From an uncultured Megasphaera sp. (lineage in GTDB: Bacteria > Bacillota > Negativicutes > Veillonellales > Megasphaeraceae): a DNA stretch of 11,968 nucleotides. Positions 1 through 6,687 of the stretch are shown here, piece after piece. The notes beneath the pieces were generated by a model that was not told where the DNA came from, did no database searches, and saw nothing but the letters and a program-made list of their open reading frames with translations. The DNA lies in the NCBI RefSeq assembly GCF_958350005.1, contig NZ_CATWFF010000051.1, positions 1 through 11,968 on the forward strand, given 5' to 3'. How positions within the stretch are numbered: position 1 is the first letter of the stretch; every line of letters begins with the position of its first letter. Both the position numbers and the translations under genes were made by a program.

Positions 1-128
1 GTATCTTCCAGCGCCTTGTAAATAACGAATTTTTCCCCTGTTTCCGTATGTTCTGCAATCGTAATAATTTCATAGTTTTTATTTTTAAAATGATGCCAGA
101 TTTCTTTTGCCTTTGGTAATTCTCTCAT
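1..128 (-). CDS. DUF1653-type small protein, N-terminal part (cut by window edge)
   Basis: Not among the long ORFs because it runs off the window. Reading the minus strand from the ATG at 128 gives 42 codons without a stop, beginning MRELPKAKEIWHHFK and continuing through ITIAEHTETGEKFVIYKAL. The pattern of a short HFK segment, a I.xAEHTETGE stretch and a YKAL ending is what I know from DUF1653 proteins, which are usually about 65-80 residues, so roughly half the gene should be visible. A strong Shine-Dalgarno site (AGGAGGG) lies eight bases before the ATG and fixes the start. An extended -10 promoter at 169-177 gives it its own transcript. The function of the family is not known to me. The C-terminus cannot be judged. 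Confidence 0.75.
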   Translation of the reverse strand, partial: MRELPKAKEIWHHFKNKNYEIITIAEHTETGEKFVIYKALED

Positions 129-168
129 ACTTGAACACCCTCCTGTGACGTCTGTCTGATTTGTCATT

Positions 169-177
169 ATTATATCA
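169..177 (-). promoter_or_regulatory. Extended -10 promoter for the DUF1653-type gene
   Basis: On the minus strand the sequence reads TGATATAAT: a perfect TATAAT hexamer (169-174) preceded by the TGn extension. No convincing -35 hexamer sits 16-18 bases upstream (best matches 3 of 6), which fits an extended -10 promoter. It lies about 40 bases upstream of the ATG at 128, between this gene and the stop codon of the gene ending at 201. Confidence 0.6.
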
Positions 178-200
178 CATTTCAACATAAAGTGTACGGC

Positions 201-815
201 TTAAAACTTAAAAATTCGCCTTTTTTCTGCTAAAGACTGCCGGGCCTGTTCCAGGTCAATGCGGCCGCTGTCCTGCTCGGCAACATCTACGCCCAGACGC
301 TGCTTGGCTTCCTCTTTGATTCGCTTATACAGCCCTGCCGGGAATGTATCGACTTTCGTCGTCACGCCGCGGGGAAAGACCGCTTCCCGTTCCATCGTAT
401 AGCCGTCGGGATAGCGCCGCGATGAACGGGGATGGTACATATCCACATACAGGTAATCTACGACGCGGCCGCTGACGTTGATGAGCTCAAACACATCAAT
501 ATGGCCCTTCACGGCGATTTTATGAAAAAATACCATGGACCCCGTATTCCGCAGCCGAAGCCTCGACAAATAGGTCAGCTCCCCCAGCGGCCCATTAACG
601 GGAATGGGATTGGTCACATCATGGCCAAAACGGCCTTCAGCGCCGTTTAGAACGTCGCAATCTTCTCCATGCAATACTTTCTCTGCCAGATCTGGCGGAA
701 GGGTCTTATTCTGCAATTCCGGCGAATTAAACAGCTGCAGCGCATCATCATACATCTGCTCGCTTCTCGTCCGGTTTATATTCTGATTCTTTCTTAGGGC
801 TTCAAAAAATCCCAT
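201..815 (-). CDS. Conserved protein of unknown function (204 aa)
   Basis: I do not recognise a named family. The 204-residue product has no signal peptide or membrane segment, so it is probably cytoplasmic. The middle is the most family-like part: residues 61-85 (GRFGHDVTNPIPVNGPLGEL...) and 95-130 (VFFHKI, IDVFEL, YLYVDMYHPRSSRR), ending in a basic Tyr-His-Pro-Arg cluster. I have the impression that similar proteins with an NPIPVNGP core exist in other bacteria without an assigned role. The last 45 residues are charged and probably helical. The gene lies downstream of the phoU terminator and has its own promoter (869-877), so it is not part of the pst operon. The AGGAGG at 828-833 is 12 bases from the ATG, which is long; a GGGG closer in may help. 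No hairpin terminator is evident after the stop. Confidence 0.8.
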   Translation of the reverse strand: MGFFEALRKNQNINRTRSEQMYDDALQLFNSPELQNKTLPPDLAEKVLHGEDCDVLNGAEGRFGHDVTNPIPVNGPLGELTYLSRLRLRNTGSMVFFHKIAVKGHIDVFELINVSGRVVDYLYVDMYHPRSSRRYPDGYTMEREAVFPRGVTTKVDTFPAGLYKRIKEEAKQRLGVDVAEQDSGRIDLEQARQSLAEKRRIFKF

Positions 816-868
816 ATCCCCTGTGTTCCTCCTCTACTATGAATGAGACCGTATATAACGATGTCTCT

Positions 869-877
869 ATTATAGCA
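869..877 (-). promoter_or_regulatory. Extended -10 promoter of the 204-aa gene
   Basis: The minus strand reads TGCTATAAT, a perfect TATAAT (869-874) with the TGn extension and no recognisable -35 box. It lies between the phoU terminator (907-941) and the ATG at 815 and predicts a leader of about 45 bases. The surrounding ATGCTATAATAGA is nearly identical to the -10 region of phoB. Confidence 0.6.
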
Positions 878-906
878 TAGAACAGGGCCACCCAGGCACT
901 TCCAAC

Positions 907-941
907 AAAAAAACCTGCCTGCGTTCGGAGCAGACAGGTTT
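907..941 (-). terminator. Rho-independent terminator after phoU
   Basis: On the minus strand a 12-bp stem (AAACCTGTCTGC pairing with GCAGGCAGGTTT, one G-U pair; arms at 930-941 and 911-922) encloses a seven-base loop and runs into a T-tract (seven T, 907-913, partly in the stem). It starts about 12 bases after the phoU stop codon and closes the pstSCAB-phoU operon. Confidence 0.85.
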
Positions 942-952
942 CCATAAAGCTC

Positions 953-1600
953 TTAAATATTAATTTCGTTCTTTTCCCGGTAAATAATCCATTCCGCAAT
1001 ATTGTTGGCATGATCGGCCATGCGTTCTACATACTTGACAATGAGGACATAGTCGATGTACTGCCGGGCATTGTCCGGATCCTTGCTCATTTGCGAGCCA
1101 ATTTCTCCTAAAATCGTATTAAAGGCAATGTCGACAATATCGTCTTTATCCTTCATAAATGCAGCCTGCGAGCTTTCGCTGCCCTGATAAAAATCGAGGA
1201 CATCGCTGACCATGGACGACATAACGCCGTACATTTCCTTCAGTCCCGGCGGCGGAGCAATAGGCCGTCCCGTTTCCTTCAGGATCATGACGTAATGGCA
1301 GATATCGGCGCAGTGATCGGCAATGCGTTCCAGATCAGACAGGATTTTCAGCGTTGCCATAAGGCTTCTCCAGTCCGATGCAGCCGGACTCTGGAGCATG
1401 CTGATATTCAGATCCATACGCATGCATTCTTTGACTTTCTTGTCAATATCATCATCGCCGCGATAAATTTCACTGGCCAGAGCCGTATCAAACGATTCCA
1501 GCGCTTTCCAGGTCTTATCAATGGCGTTTTCTACTGCCATGCCGAGAGAGCCAATTTCCATTTTAAGCTGCTCTACGGAATTGTCGTATTTCTTTAACAT
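953..1600 (-). CDS. phoU: Phosphate signalling/transport regulator PhoU
   Basis: PhoU is a cytoplasmic three-helix-bundle protein. It couples the PstSCAB transporter to the PhoR kinase and keeps Pho signalling low when phosphate is plentiful. The 215 residues match the usual family length and hold two PhoU repeats. Each repeat ends in the acidic metal-binding motif: residues 89-99 (DLERIADHCAD) in the first and 191-201 (VERMADHANNI) in the second. The protein is largely helical with no membrane segment. It is the last gene of the pst operon, 17 bases after pstB, and is followed at once by a terminator. A Shine-Dalgarno site (AGGAGG) about ten bases before the ATG supports the start. Nothing is missing or truncated. 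Confidence 0.96.
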   Translation of the reverse strand: MLKKYDNSVEQLKMEIGSLGMAVENAIDKTWKALESFDTALASEIYRGDDDIDKKVKECMRMDLNISMLQSPAASDWRSLMATLKILSDLERIADHCADICHYVMILKETGRPIAPPPGLKEMYGVMSSMVSDVLDFYQGSESSQAAFMKDKDDIVDIAFNTILGEIGSQMSKDPDNARQYIDYVLIVKYVERMADHANNIAEWIIYREKNEINI

Positions 1601-1617
1601 CCTGCTTTCGCCTCCTA

Positions 1618-2472
1618 TTAACCGAACCGGCCCGTAATATATTCTTCTGTCTTCGGATTAGACGGATTATTGAACATATCGACTGTGTTATTATATTCAA
1701 TCAGTTCGCCTAACAGGAAGAACGCTGTTTTGTCGGAAATACGGCGAGCCTGCTGCATGCTGTGCGTAACAATGACGATGGTATAGTTTTCTTTCAGTTC
1801 CAGTGCCAGGTCTTCGATTTTCTGCGTAGAAATCGGGTCCAGGGCCGATGTCGGTTCATCCATGAGGATAACAGACGGACGGGCTGCCAGGGTACGGGCA
1901 ATGCACAGACGCTGCTGCTGGCCGCCGGACAGGCCAAGAGCACTCTTGTGCAGACGGTCTTTCATTTCATCCCAGCAGGCTGCCTGGCGCAGGCTCTTTT
2001 CGACGATTTCTTCCAGTTCTTTTTTATTATTGATGCCCTGAATGCGGGGGCCATAGGCAATATTTTCAAAAATACTCTTCGGGAACGGCGTAGGCTGCTG
2101 GAATACCATGCCGACGCGGTAGCGCAAGGCCAAAGGATCGACTTCTTTAAAAATATCTTTTCCTTCAAAGAGAATTTTTCCCGTTACGCGGCAGCCTTCT
2201 ACCCAATCGTTCATGCGGTTCAACGTCTTGAGGAACGTCGATTTGCCGCAGCCCGACGGGCCGATGAGAGCCGTAATTTCATGTTTGCGGATTTTCATGC
2301 CAATCTGCTTGAGTGCCTGCGTCTTGTCATAAAACAGATCCAGACCGCTTACATCAAAGGTATATTCCACATTTCCTGTATCTTCCATGCCAATTTCCTC
2401 CACAGCAACCTTTTCCTTTGCTTTCTGCGCCGCTGCGCCAAAACCAACCAGCGTCGTAGTCATTTCTGCCAT
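1618..2472 (-). CDS. pstB: Phosphate ABC transporter ATP-binding protein PstB
   Basis: This is the ATPase that powers phosphate import through PstCA. All nucleotide-binding motifs are present: Walker A GPSGCGKST (71-79), Q-loop VFQQP (123-127), signature LSGGQQQR (181-188), Walker B VILMDEP (201-207) and the switch histidine in VTHSM (H237). The C-terminus (NPKTEEYITGRFG) is typical of PstB. At 284 residues it is about 30-35 longer than the common 250-residue form. The extra part is a non-conserved N-terminal leader (1-37) before the usual FDVSGLDLFYDKTQALK start. The leader is probably really translated, because the only good Shine-Dalgarno site is placed for the first ATG. The gene overlaps the pstA stop by one base (TAATG), implying translational coupling. 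Confidence 0.97.
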   Translation of the reverse strand: MAEMTTTLVGFGAAAQKAKEKVAVEEIGMEDTGNVEYTFDVSGLDLFYDKTQALKQIGMKIRKHEITALIGPSGCGKSTFLKTLNRMNDWVEGCRVTGKILFEGKDIFKEVDPLALRYRVGMVFQQPTPFPKSIFENIAYGPRIQGINNKKELEEIVEKSLRQAACWDEMKDRLHKSALGLSGGQQQRLCIARTLAARPSVILMDEPTSALDPISTQKIEDLALELKENYTIVIVTHSMQQARRISDKTAFFLLGELIEYNNTVDMFNNPSNPKTEEYITGRFG

Positions 2473-3350
2473 TATTTATTTCCTCCCATTTTCTTATCGA
2501 GCCGATAGCCCAGGTACCGGGCAGCCAGGCTGAACGAGACGACGAGAACCATCAGGATCGCCGAAGACGTAGCGGCCATCTGTCCTGCATCAGGATGAAG
2601 GGCTTCTGTACGGAGCGCCCAGATGTGCAGGGCCAGCGTTTCGCCAGGACGGAACGGGTTGAGTGCACACGATGACGACGTAATATCCCAGTTAGCCCAG
2701 TCAATATCTGTCGACATACCGGCAGTAAACATCAGGGCAGCGGCTTCACCAAACCCACGGCCGGCAGCCATGATCAGGCCGGTCATGATCCGGGGCAGGC
2801 AAGCCGGCAGCAAGACGCGCCAGATCGTCTGCCAGTGAGAAGCACCCAGGCCCAGACTGCCGTTGCGGTAGCTGTCCGGCAGATTGCGCAGGGCATCTTC
2901 CGTAACGGATGTTACCAAGGGCAGCGTCAGAATGGATACAGCCAGAGAACCGGCAAAGAGGTTCCACTGCGATCCTGTCATGACGATGAATACGAGATAG
3001 CCAAACAAGCCGACGACAATGGACGGAAGAGAAGCCAGGGTTTCTACGGCCATGCGCACCCAATGGGTAATGCGGCCTTTCTTGGCATATTCAGCCAGGA
3101 AAATACCGGCCGGAATCCCTGTAATCGTACTGGCAATCAGTGCCAGAAATACCAGATACAAGGTATTGAAGAACATGTTGCCCAGGCCGTTCGGCGAGAA
3201 GGACAGCATCTCCGTATTCATGCCGCTGAACCCTTCAAAGATGACGTAGGCAATAAAAGCGACAAGAAGAATGACGGCAAATCCGGCGCCGCCGACAAAG
3301 ATGGCGGTCATCATATGATCTGTTTTCTTTTTTGCTTCTACACTGACCAT
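2472..3350 (-). CDS. pstA: Phosphate ABC transporter permease PstA
   Basis: PstA is one of two inner-membrane permease subunits of the phosphate importer. Its 292 residues contain a first membrane helix at about 15-37 and further helices across the length, about six in all. The cytoplasmic coupling loop that docks on PstB is visible as NGSLGLGASHWQTIWRVLLP followed by ...GRGFGEAAALMFTAG. The segment ETLASLPSIVVGLFGYLVF is also typical of PstA. The gene starts one base after the pstC stop with an AGGAGG eight bases upstream of the ATG, and its stop overlaps the pstB start. I see no unusual features. Confidence 0.95.
   Translation of the reverse strand: MVSVEAKKKTDHMMTAIFVGGAGFAVILLVAFIAYVIFEGFSGMNTEMLSFSPNGLGNMFFNTLYLVFLALIASTITGIPAGIFLAEYAKKGRITHWVRMAVETLASLPSIVVGLFGYLVFIVMTGSQWNLFAGSLAVSILTLPLVTSVTEDALRNLPDSYRNGSLGLGASHWQTIWRVLLPACLPRIMTGLIMAAGRGFGEAAALMFTAGMSTDIDWANWDITSSSCALNPFRPGETLALHIWALRTEALHPDAGQMAATSSAILMVLVVSFSLAARYLGYRLDKKMGGNK
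2482..2487 (-). promoter_or_regulatory. Ribosome binding site that fixes the pstB start
   Basis: The minus strand reads GGGAGG nine bases before the ATG at 2472 and 18 bases before the next in-frame ATG (codon 4). It lies inside the last codons of pstA. The spacing favours the upstream ATG. No comparable site precedes the conserved ABC domain, which supports the extended N-terminus. Confidence 0.6.
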
Positions 3351-3351
3351 A

Positions 3352-4272
3352 TTACCGTCCTCCTTTCACGTTTGAAGCTGCATTGAGCTGATGAATGAGG
3401 AATATAAACAGGAACGACAGCAGGAACAGGATCAGTGCCATCGTCCACAAAGCGGCACTGTATTCGCCGCCTTCCATGGCACCGCCCATATCGGCGGAAA
3501 TAGCTGTCGTCAGCGTACTGGCCGGCAGAAACAGAGACGTCGGGAATACTTTCATCTGGCCAATGACCATGGCTACAGCCAGAGCTTCGCCAAGAGCGCG
3601 GGCCAGACCCAGAATAATGCCTGTAAAGATGCCGCCTTTGGCAGCAGGCAATACGACGTGAGCAATCGTTTCCCACCGCGTAGCGCCCAGCCCATAGGAA
3701 GCTTCCCGCCATGCTTTGGGGACAGCGGCCATGGCGTCAGCAGCCATAGTCGTAATAGTCGGGAAAATCATGATAGCCAGGACGATACCTGCAGCCAGGA
3801 CCGAAAAGCCAAAGGGCATGGGAAATACCTTACGCAGCGCCGGAATCAGGACGGTCATACCGACAAAGCCGTATACAACGGACGGAATCCCCGTAAACAG
3901 TTCAATCGCCGGCTGAATCATCCGCCGTGTCCGGGGCGTAGCGATTTCCGTCATGAAAATAGCTGACGCCATGCTCAGAGGCAATGTAATTACCAGGGCC
4001 AGGGCACAGGTAACGAGCGAGCCTGACAGGAACATGGCTGCACCTACATGGCCGCCGCCTTCGGCTGTATCACTCGGATTCCACTGACCGGAAAACAAAA
4101 ATTCCATAATACTGTGGCCAAATACGAAGAACGTATCTGTACCTTTAACGAAGAGAAAGGCCCCAATGAGAAACGGCACCAGTGCCATACCGATGCCGCA
4201 TACTGTAATGAAGGTTCGGGCTGCTTTCTCGCTTCGGTGGGCTCTTAAAACCGCCGATTCGATCGAATTCAT
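3352..4272 (-). CDS. pstC: Phosphate ABC transporter permease PstC
   Basis: PstC pairs with PstA to form the phosphate channel in the inner membrane. The 306-residue product has an N-terminal cytoplasmic stretch and a first helix at about 22-44. It shows the PstC-type segments ELFTGIPSVVYGFVGMTVL and MIFPTITTMAADAM, and the coupling loop EASYGLGATRWETIAHVVLP followed by ARALGEALAVAMVIG. Spacing to pstS is 18 bases with no hairpin, so the two are co-transcribed. GGAGG seven bases before the ATG at 4272 supports the start. The family length is normal. Confidence 0.95.
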   Translation of the reverse strand: MNSIESAVLRAHRSEKAARTFITVCGIGMALVPFLIGAFLFVKGTDTFFVFGHSIMEFLFSGQWNPSDTAEGGGHVGAAMFLSGSLVTCALALVITLPLSMASAIFMTEIATPRTRRMIQPAIELFTGIPSVVYGFVGMTVLIPALRKVFPMPFGFSVLAAGIVLAIMIFPTITTMAADAMAAVPKAWREASYGLGATRWETIAHVVLPAAKGGIFTGIILGLARALGEALAVAMVIGQMKVFPTSLFLPASTLTTAISADMGGAMEGGEYSAALWTMALILFLLSFLFIFLIHQLNAASNVKGGR

Positions 4273-4290
4273 TACATTTCCTCCATTTAA

Positions 4291-5175
4291 TTAGTGAACT
4301 TCTTTAGTCTGCATCTTGGAGCTTACGCCGTAGCCCAGTTCTTCAATGCGTTTGCCATATTCATCGCCAGTAATGTATTCCAGGAAGGCTTTAACAGCTG
4401 CTTTCGGTTCTTTGCTGGTGTAAATGTGTTCATAGCCCCATACGCCGTATTTGCCGCTGTACGTGTTTTCCAGGGTCGGTTCTACGCCGTCAATGGATAC
4501 AGTCTGTACGGTCTTATCATTGATGAGGTACGGAAGAGCCACATAGCCAATAGCGCCGGGGTTCTGAGCTACGCTCTGAACGAGGATGCCGGAGTTATCT
4601 GTTTCCAGAGATTTGTTGTCTGCTTCTTCTGCGTCGTTAATAGCATATTTTTTGAACAGTGCCCGCGTACCCGATGTTTTCGGACGTGTTACGAGGACGA
4701 TCGGTTTGTCTGCACCGCCAACATCTTTCCAGTTCGTAACTTTTGCCGTGAAGATATCAGCCAGCTGCTGGCGCGTCAGGTTCGTAACGCCGGCGTCTTT
4801 ATTGACAATCGTAGCGACTGTCATGACACAAACTTTATGGTCCTGCAGTTTTTCTGCTTTTGCTTTATCCAGTTTCGTTTCAGCCGGAACGTCAGAGTTG
4901 CCCATATCTACGGAGCCGTCAGAAACCTGTTTCAGACCCGTACCGGAACCGCCGGCATTTAACGTGATGGTAACGTCTTTGTTGTTGGCTTTAAACTTTT
5001 CTGCTGCATCCTTTACGAGCGGAAGCAGTGCAGAAGAACCGGAACCGGTAATGCTGCCCGATACAGCTGCCGTCTTACCGCCGTTATCGCTCTTCTGCTG
5101 GTTGCTACCACAACCTGCCGCACCGACTACCATCACAGCAGCCAACGCTACCAATATAAACTTTTTCAACTTCAT
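4291..5175 (-). CDS. pstS: Phosphate-binding lipoprotein PstS
   Basis: PstS is the extracytoplasmic phosphate receptor of the importer. The N-terminus is a lipoprotein signal: basic MKLKKF, a hydrophobic core, then a lipobox ending AAGC with the lipidated cysteine at residue 22, followed by a polar linker. Phosphate-contact motifs are present: GSGSSAL (44-50), GGSGTGL (75-81), the VDMGNSDV stretch (89-96) and TSGTR (167-171). Position -3 of the lipobox is alanine rather than the usual leucine. At 294 residues the length is usual. It is the first gene of the operon, preceded by a 210-base region holding the terminator of the upstream operon and a direct-repeat array likely to be the PhoB site. 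AGGAGAGG lies just before the ATG. Confidence 0.96.
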   Translation of the reverse strand: MKLKKFILVALAAVMVVGAAGCGSNQQKSDNGGKTAAVSGSITGSGSSALLPLVKDAAEKFKANNKDVTITLNAGGSGTGLKQVSDGSVDMGNSDVPAETKLDKAKAEKLQDHKVCVMTVATIVNKDAGVTNLTRQQLADIFTAKVTNWKDVGGADKPIVLVTRPKTSGTRALFKKYAINDAEEADNKSLETDNSGILVQSVAQNPGAIGYVALPYLINDKTVQTVSIDGVEPTLENTYSGKYGVWGYEHIYTSKEPKAAVKAFLEYITGDEYGKRIEELGYGVSSKMQTKEVH

Positions 5176-5238
5176 CAGAAATCCTCTCCTTTTGTTTTTG
5201 CACGTATGTATGTATGCTTCATTTCTGAATACAGCCCT

Positions 5239-5244
5239 ATCTTA
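5239..5244 (-). promoter_or_regulatory. Possible -10 element of the pst operon
   Basis: The minus strand reads TAAGAT, matching TATAAT at four of six positions, about 65 bases before the pstS ATG. There is no good -35 box at the normal distance, as expected for an activator-dependent promoter; the TTTACA repeats lie upstream. TTTACT at 5248-5253 may be part of the array. This is a weak call. Confidence 0.3.
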
Positions 5245-5266
5245 TCAAGTAAACGTAAGGGTCCCA

Positions 5267-5291
5267 TATAAACAATGTAAAGTTTTGTAAA
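5267..5291 (-). promoter_or_regulatory. Candidate PhoB/PhoP box upstream of pstS
   Basis: The minus strand carries TTTACA at 5286-5291, again at 5276-5281 (period 10) and TTTATA at 5267-5272 (period 9). PhoB/PhoP proteins bind direct repeats about one helical turn apart, and TT(A/C/T)ACA-like hexamers are the Bacillus PhoP consensus. The site lies upstream of the first gene of a Pho-regulated transporter, and a related repeat precedes phoB. The repeats are seen directly; regulator identity is inferred. Confidence 0.6.
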
Positions 5292-5313
5292 ATTTAAACC
5301 AGGTACTAATACC

Positions 5314-5345
5314 AAAAAAAAGACGCCTCCCAAGAGACGTCTTTT
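5314..5345 (-). terminator. Rho-independent terminator after the LarA-family gene
   Basis: On the minus strand a 12-bp stem (AAAAGACGTCTC with GAGGCGTCTTTT, one G-U pair; arms 5334-5345 and 5318-5329) with a TTGG loop runs into eight T (5314-5321, partly in the stem). It lies 40 bases after the stop at 5386 and separates the phoBR-larA transcript from the pst operon. Confidence 0.88.
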
Positions 5346-5385
5346 AGCAGTATGCTTTAATAGAGAATGGTTGTTCCGGTGTCTG

Positions 5386-6687
5386 TCAGTGCGGCCGAAC
5401 AGCCGGCAGCGTTGATGCGCCGTAAGGCATGACGGCAATCGTATAGGTTTCATTGCCGTCATGGTGCAGCTGTTCCTGCGCCAGGTGCCATGCTTCTTCC
5501 AATGTTGCCGTAGGAATCTGTCCGCTCTGAATCATGACGGCGTTGTTTTCCGGACGCGTTACAGCATATACAGCACGGAGAGACTGAATAATGTCTTTGG
5601 TCTTATACGCAGAAAACGAAGGAATCGTAAACTCCTGCCGCAGCTGCCGTTCCCACTCCTGGCCGTCCTGTATGGCAAAGGCCCGGGCAAATTCCGGCGG
5701 TTCCGCACTGTCCGGGCAGTCCATGACGACGATCATAATGCCTCCGGGCTTGACTGCAAAGACCGCATTCATATGGGCTTTCGTAGCCTGATAAAAATTG
5801 ATGTCCTTCGGATAGCCGCCGGCCGAGGTAATGACTACATCAGCCTGTTCCGGCATATAGGCCGTATCAATGCGGCTGAGAAGACGGCATCCTTCTTCCC
5901 AAGCCCGGAGCCAGTGGCCGGCAACGACATCATAAACCGATCCGTCTGCCGACAGGACTGTATTGACCATATAGTCCGGATTGATGAAAGAAACGCCTTC
6001 TACCATATCGTCATGCATGGCGTTTCCCAGCAGATTACCGGCACGGCACTGCTCGTTCATGCCGCCAGTCTGCTCGTCATTCAGGGCCAGGCCATGATTT
6101 CGCATAATCGTATCGTATCCGGCAAGACCGGGGAGGACAGCCTTTCGGCCGCCGCTGAATCCGGCCATGTCATGAAAGGATATGCCGCCGGTCAAAATGA
6201 GGTGATCTGCTTCAACGGCCTGACGGTTGATGTATACGTCGTTGCCGAAGGACGTGCAGCCAACCCGTACGAGCTGGGCCGCATCCCGGCAGTCGTGCTG
6301 CACAATCTGCAGGGTTCCTGCCCACCGAGGTCCGCAGATCTGAACCAGCTCTTCCTTCGTCGCCGGCCGATGGGTCCCCAAGGCGACAAGCAGCCGTATA
6401 TGCGCCAGCGAAATGCCGGCAGCCTGCAGCCGTTCCAGCAGGACATCCAGCATTTCTTCCGTATGGACAGCCCGTGTAGCGTCACTGACGACAATGACCA
6501 CCCTTTCGTCCGGCCCGATTCGCTCTGTCAGAGCGGCCAAAGACGGCTCCACTGCCTGGCGGACTGCCTGGCGCACATCGGCAGCAGGCTGTGTCGGCTG
6601 GCCACGCAGCACATAGCGCACATGCTCTTCCGGCAGCGCCACGGTCTGCTGACTCTTCCCATAAGGAAAGGTATATATGCGATTCAT
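5386..6687 (-). CDS. larA: LarA-family (nickel-pincer) lactate racemase-like protein
   Basis: The LarA/DUF2088 family interconverts 2-hydroxyacid enantiomers using a nickel-pincer nucleotide cofactor. The 433 residues match family length. Residues equivalent to those in the Lactobacillus plantarum enzyme are present: DATR (69-72), GTHR with H106, FHDMAGFSGGRK with H172 and the cofactor-linking K182, RNH with the nickel ligand H198, and YQATK with Q300 and K303. The loop usually reading DxTRP lacks the proline (DATRA). Megasphaera-type bacteria ferment lactate through the acrylate pathway, which needs racemisation, so lactate is a reasonable substrate. The family has paralogues with other substrates, however, and the cofactor genes larB, larC and larE are not in this window. 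The ATG overlaps the phoR stop by one base (TAATG), with AAGGAG upstream. Confidence 0.85.
   Translation of the reverse strand: MNRIYTFPYGKSQQTVALPEEHVRYVLRGQPTQPAADVRQAVRQAVEPSLAALTERIGPDERVVIVVSDATRAVHTEEMLDVLLERLQAAGISLAHIRLLVALGTHRPATKEELVQICGPRWAGTLQIVQHDCRDAAQLVRVGCTSFGNDVYINRQAVEADHLILTGGISFHDMAGFSGGRKAVLPGLAGYDTIMRNHGLALNDEQTGGMNEQCRAGNLLGNAMHDDMVEGVSFINPDYMVNTVLSADGSVYDVVAGHWLRAWEEGCRLLSRIDTAYMPEQADVVITSAGGYPKDINFYQATKAHMNAVFAVKPGGIMIVVMDCPDSAEPPEFARAFAIQDGQEWERQLRQEFTIPSFSAYKTKDIIQSLRAVYAVTRPENNAVMIQSGQIPTATLEEAWHLAQEQLHHDGNETYTIAVMPYGASTLPAVRPH

Noticed and set aside
802..1011. 69-aa minus-strand frame after phoU
   Set aside because: It crosses the phoU terminator and the extended -10 promoter, and has no conserved features.
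1762..2508. 248-aa open frame on the plus strand
   Set aside because: Antisense to pstB, which has all ABC motifs; no independent support.
5204..5216. Short GTAT tandem run in the pstS leader
   Set aside because: Only three copies, too short to call a functional repeat or phase-variable tract.
5175..5462. 95-aa minus-strand frame spanning the larA end, terminator and pstS leader
   Set aside because: It runs through a strong terminator and the candidate Pho box, and its sequence looks random.
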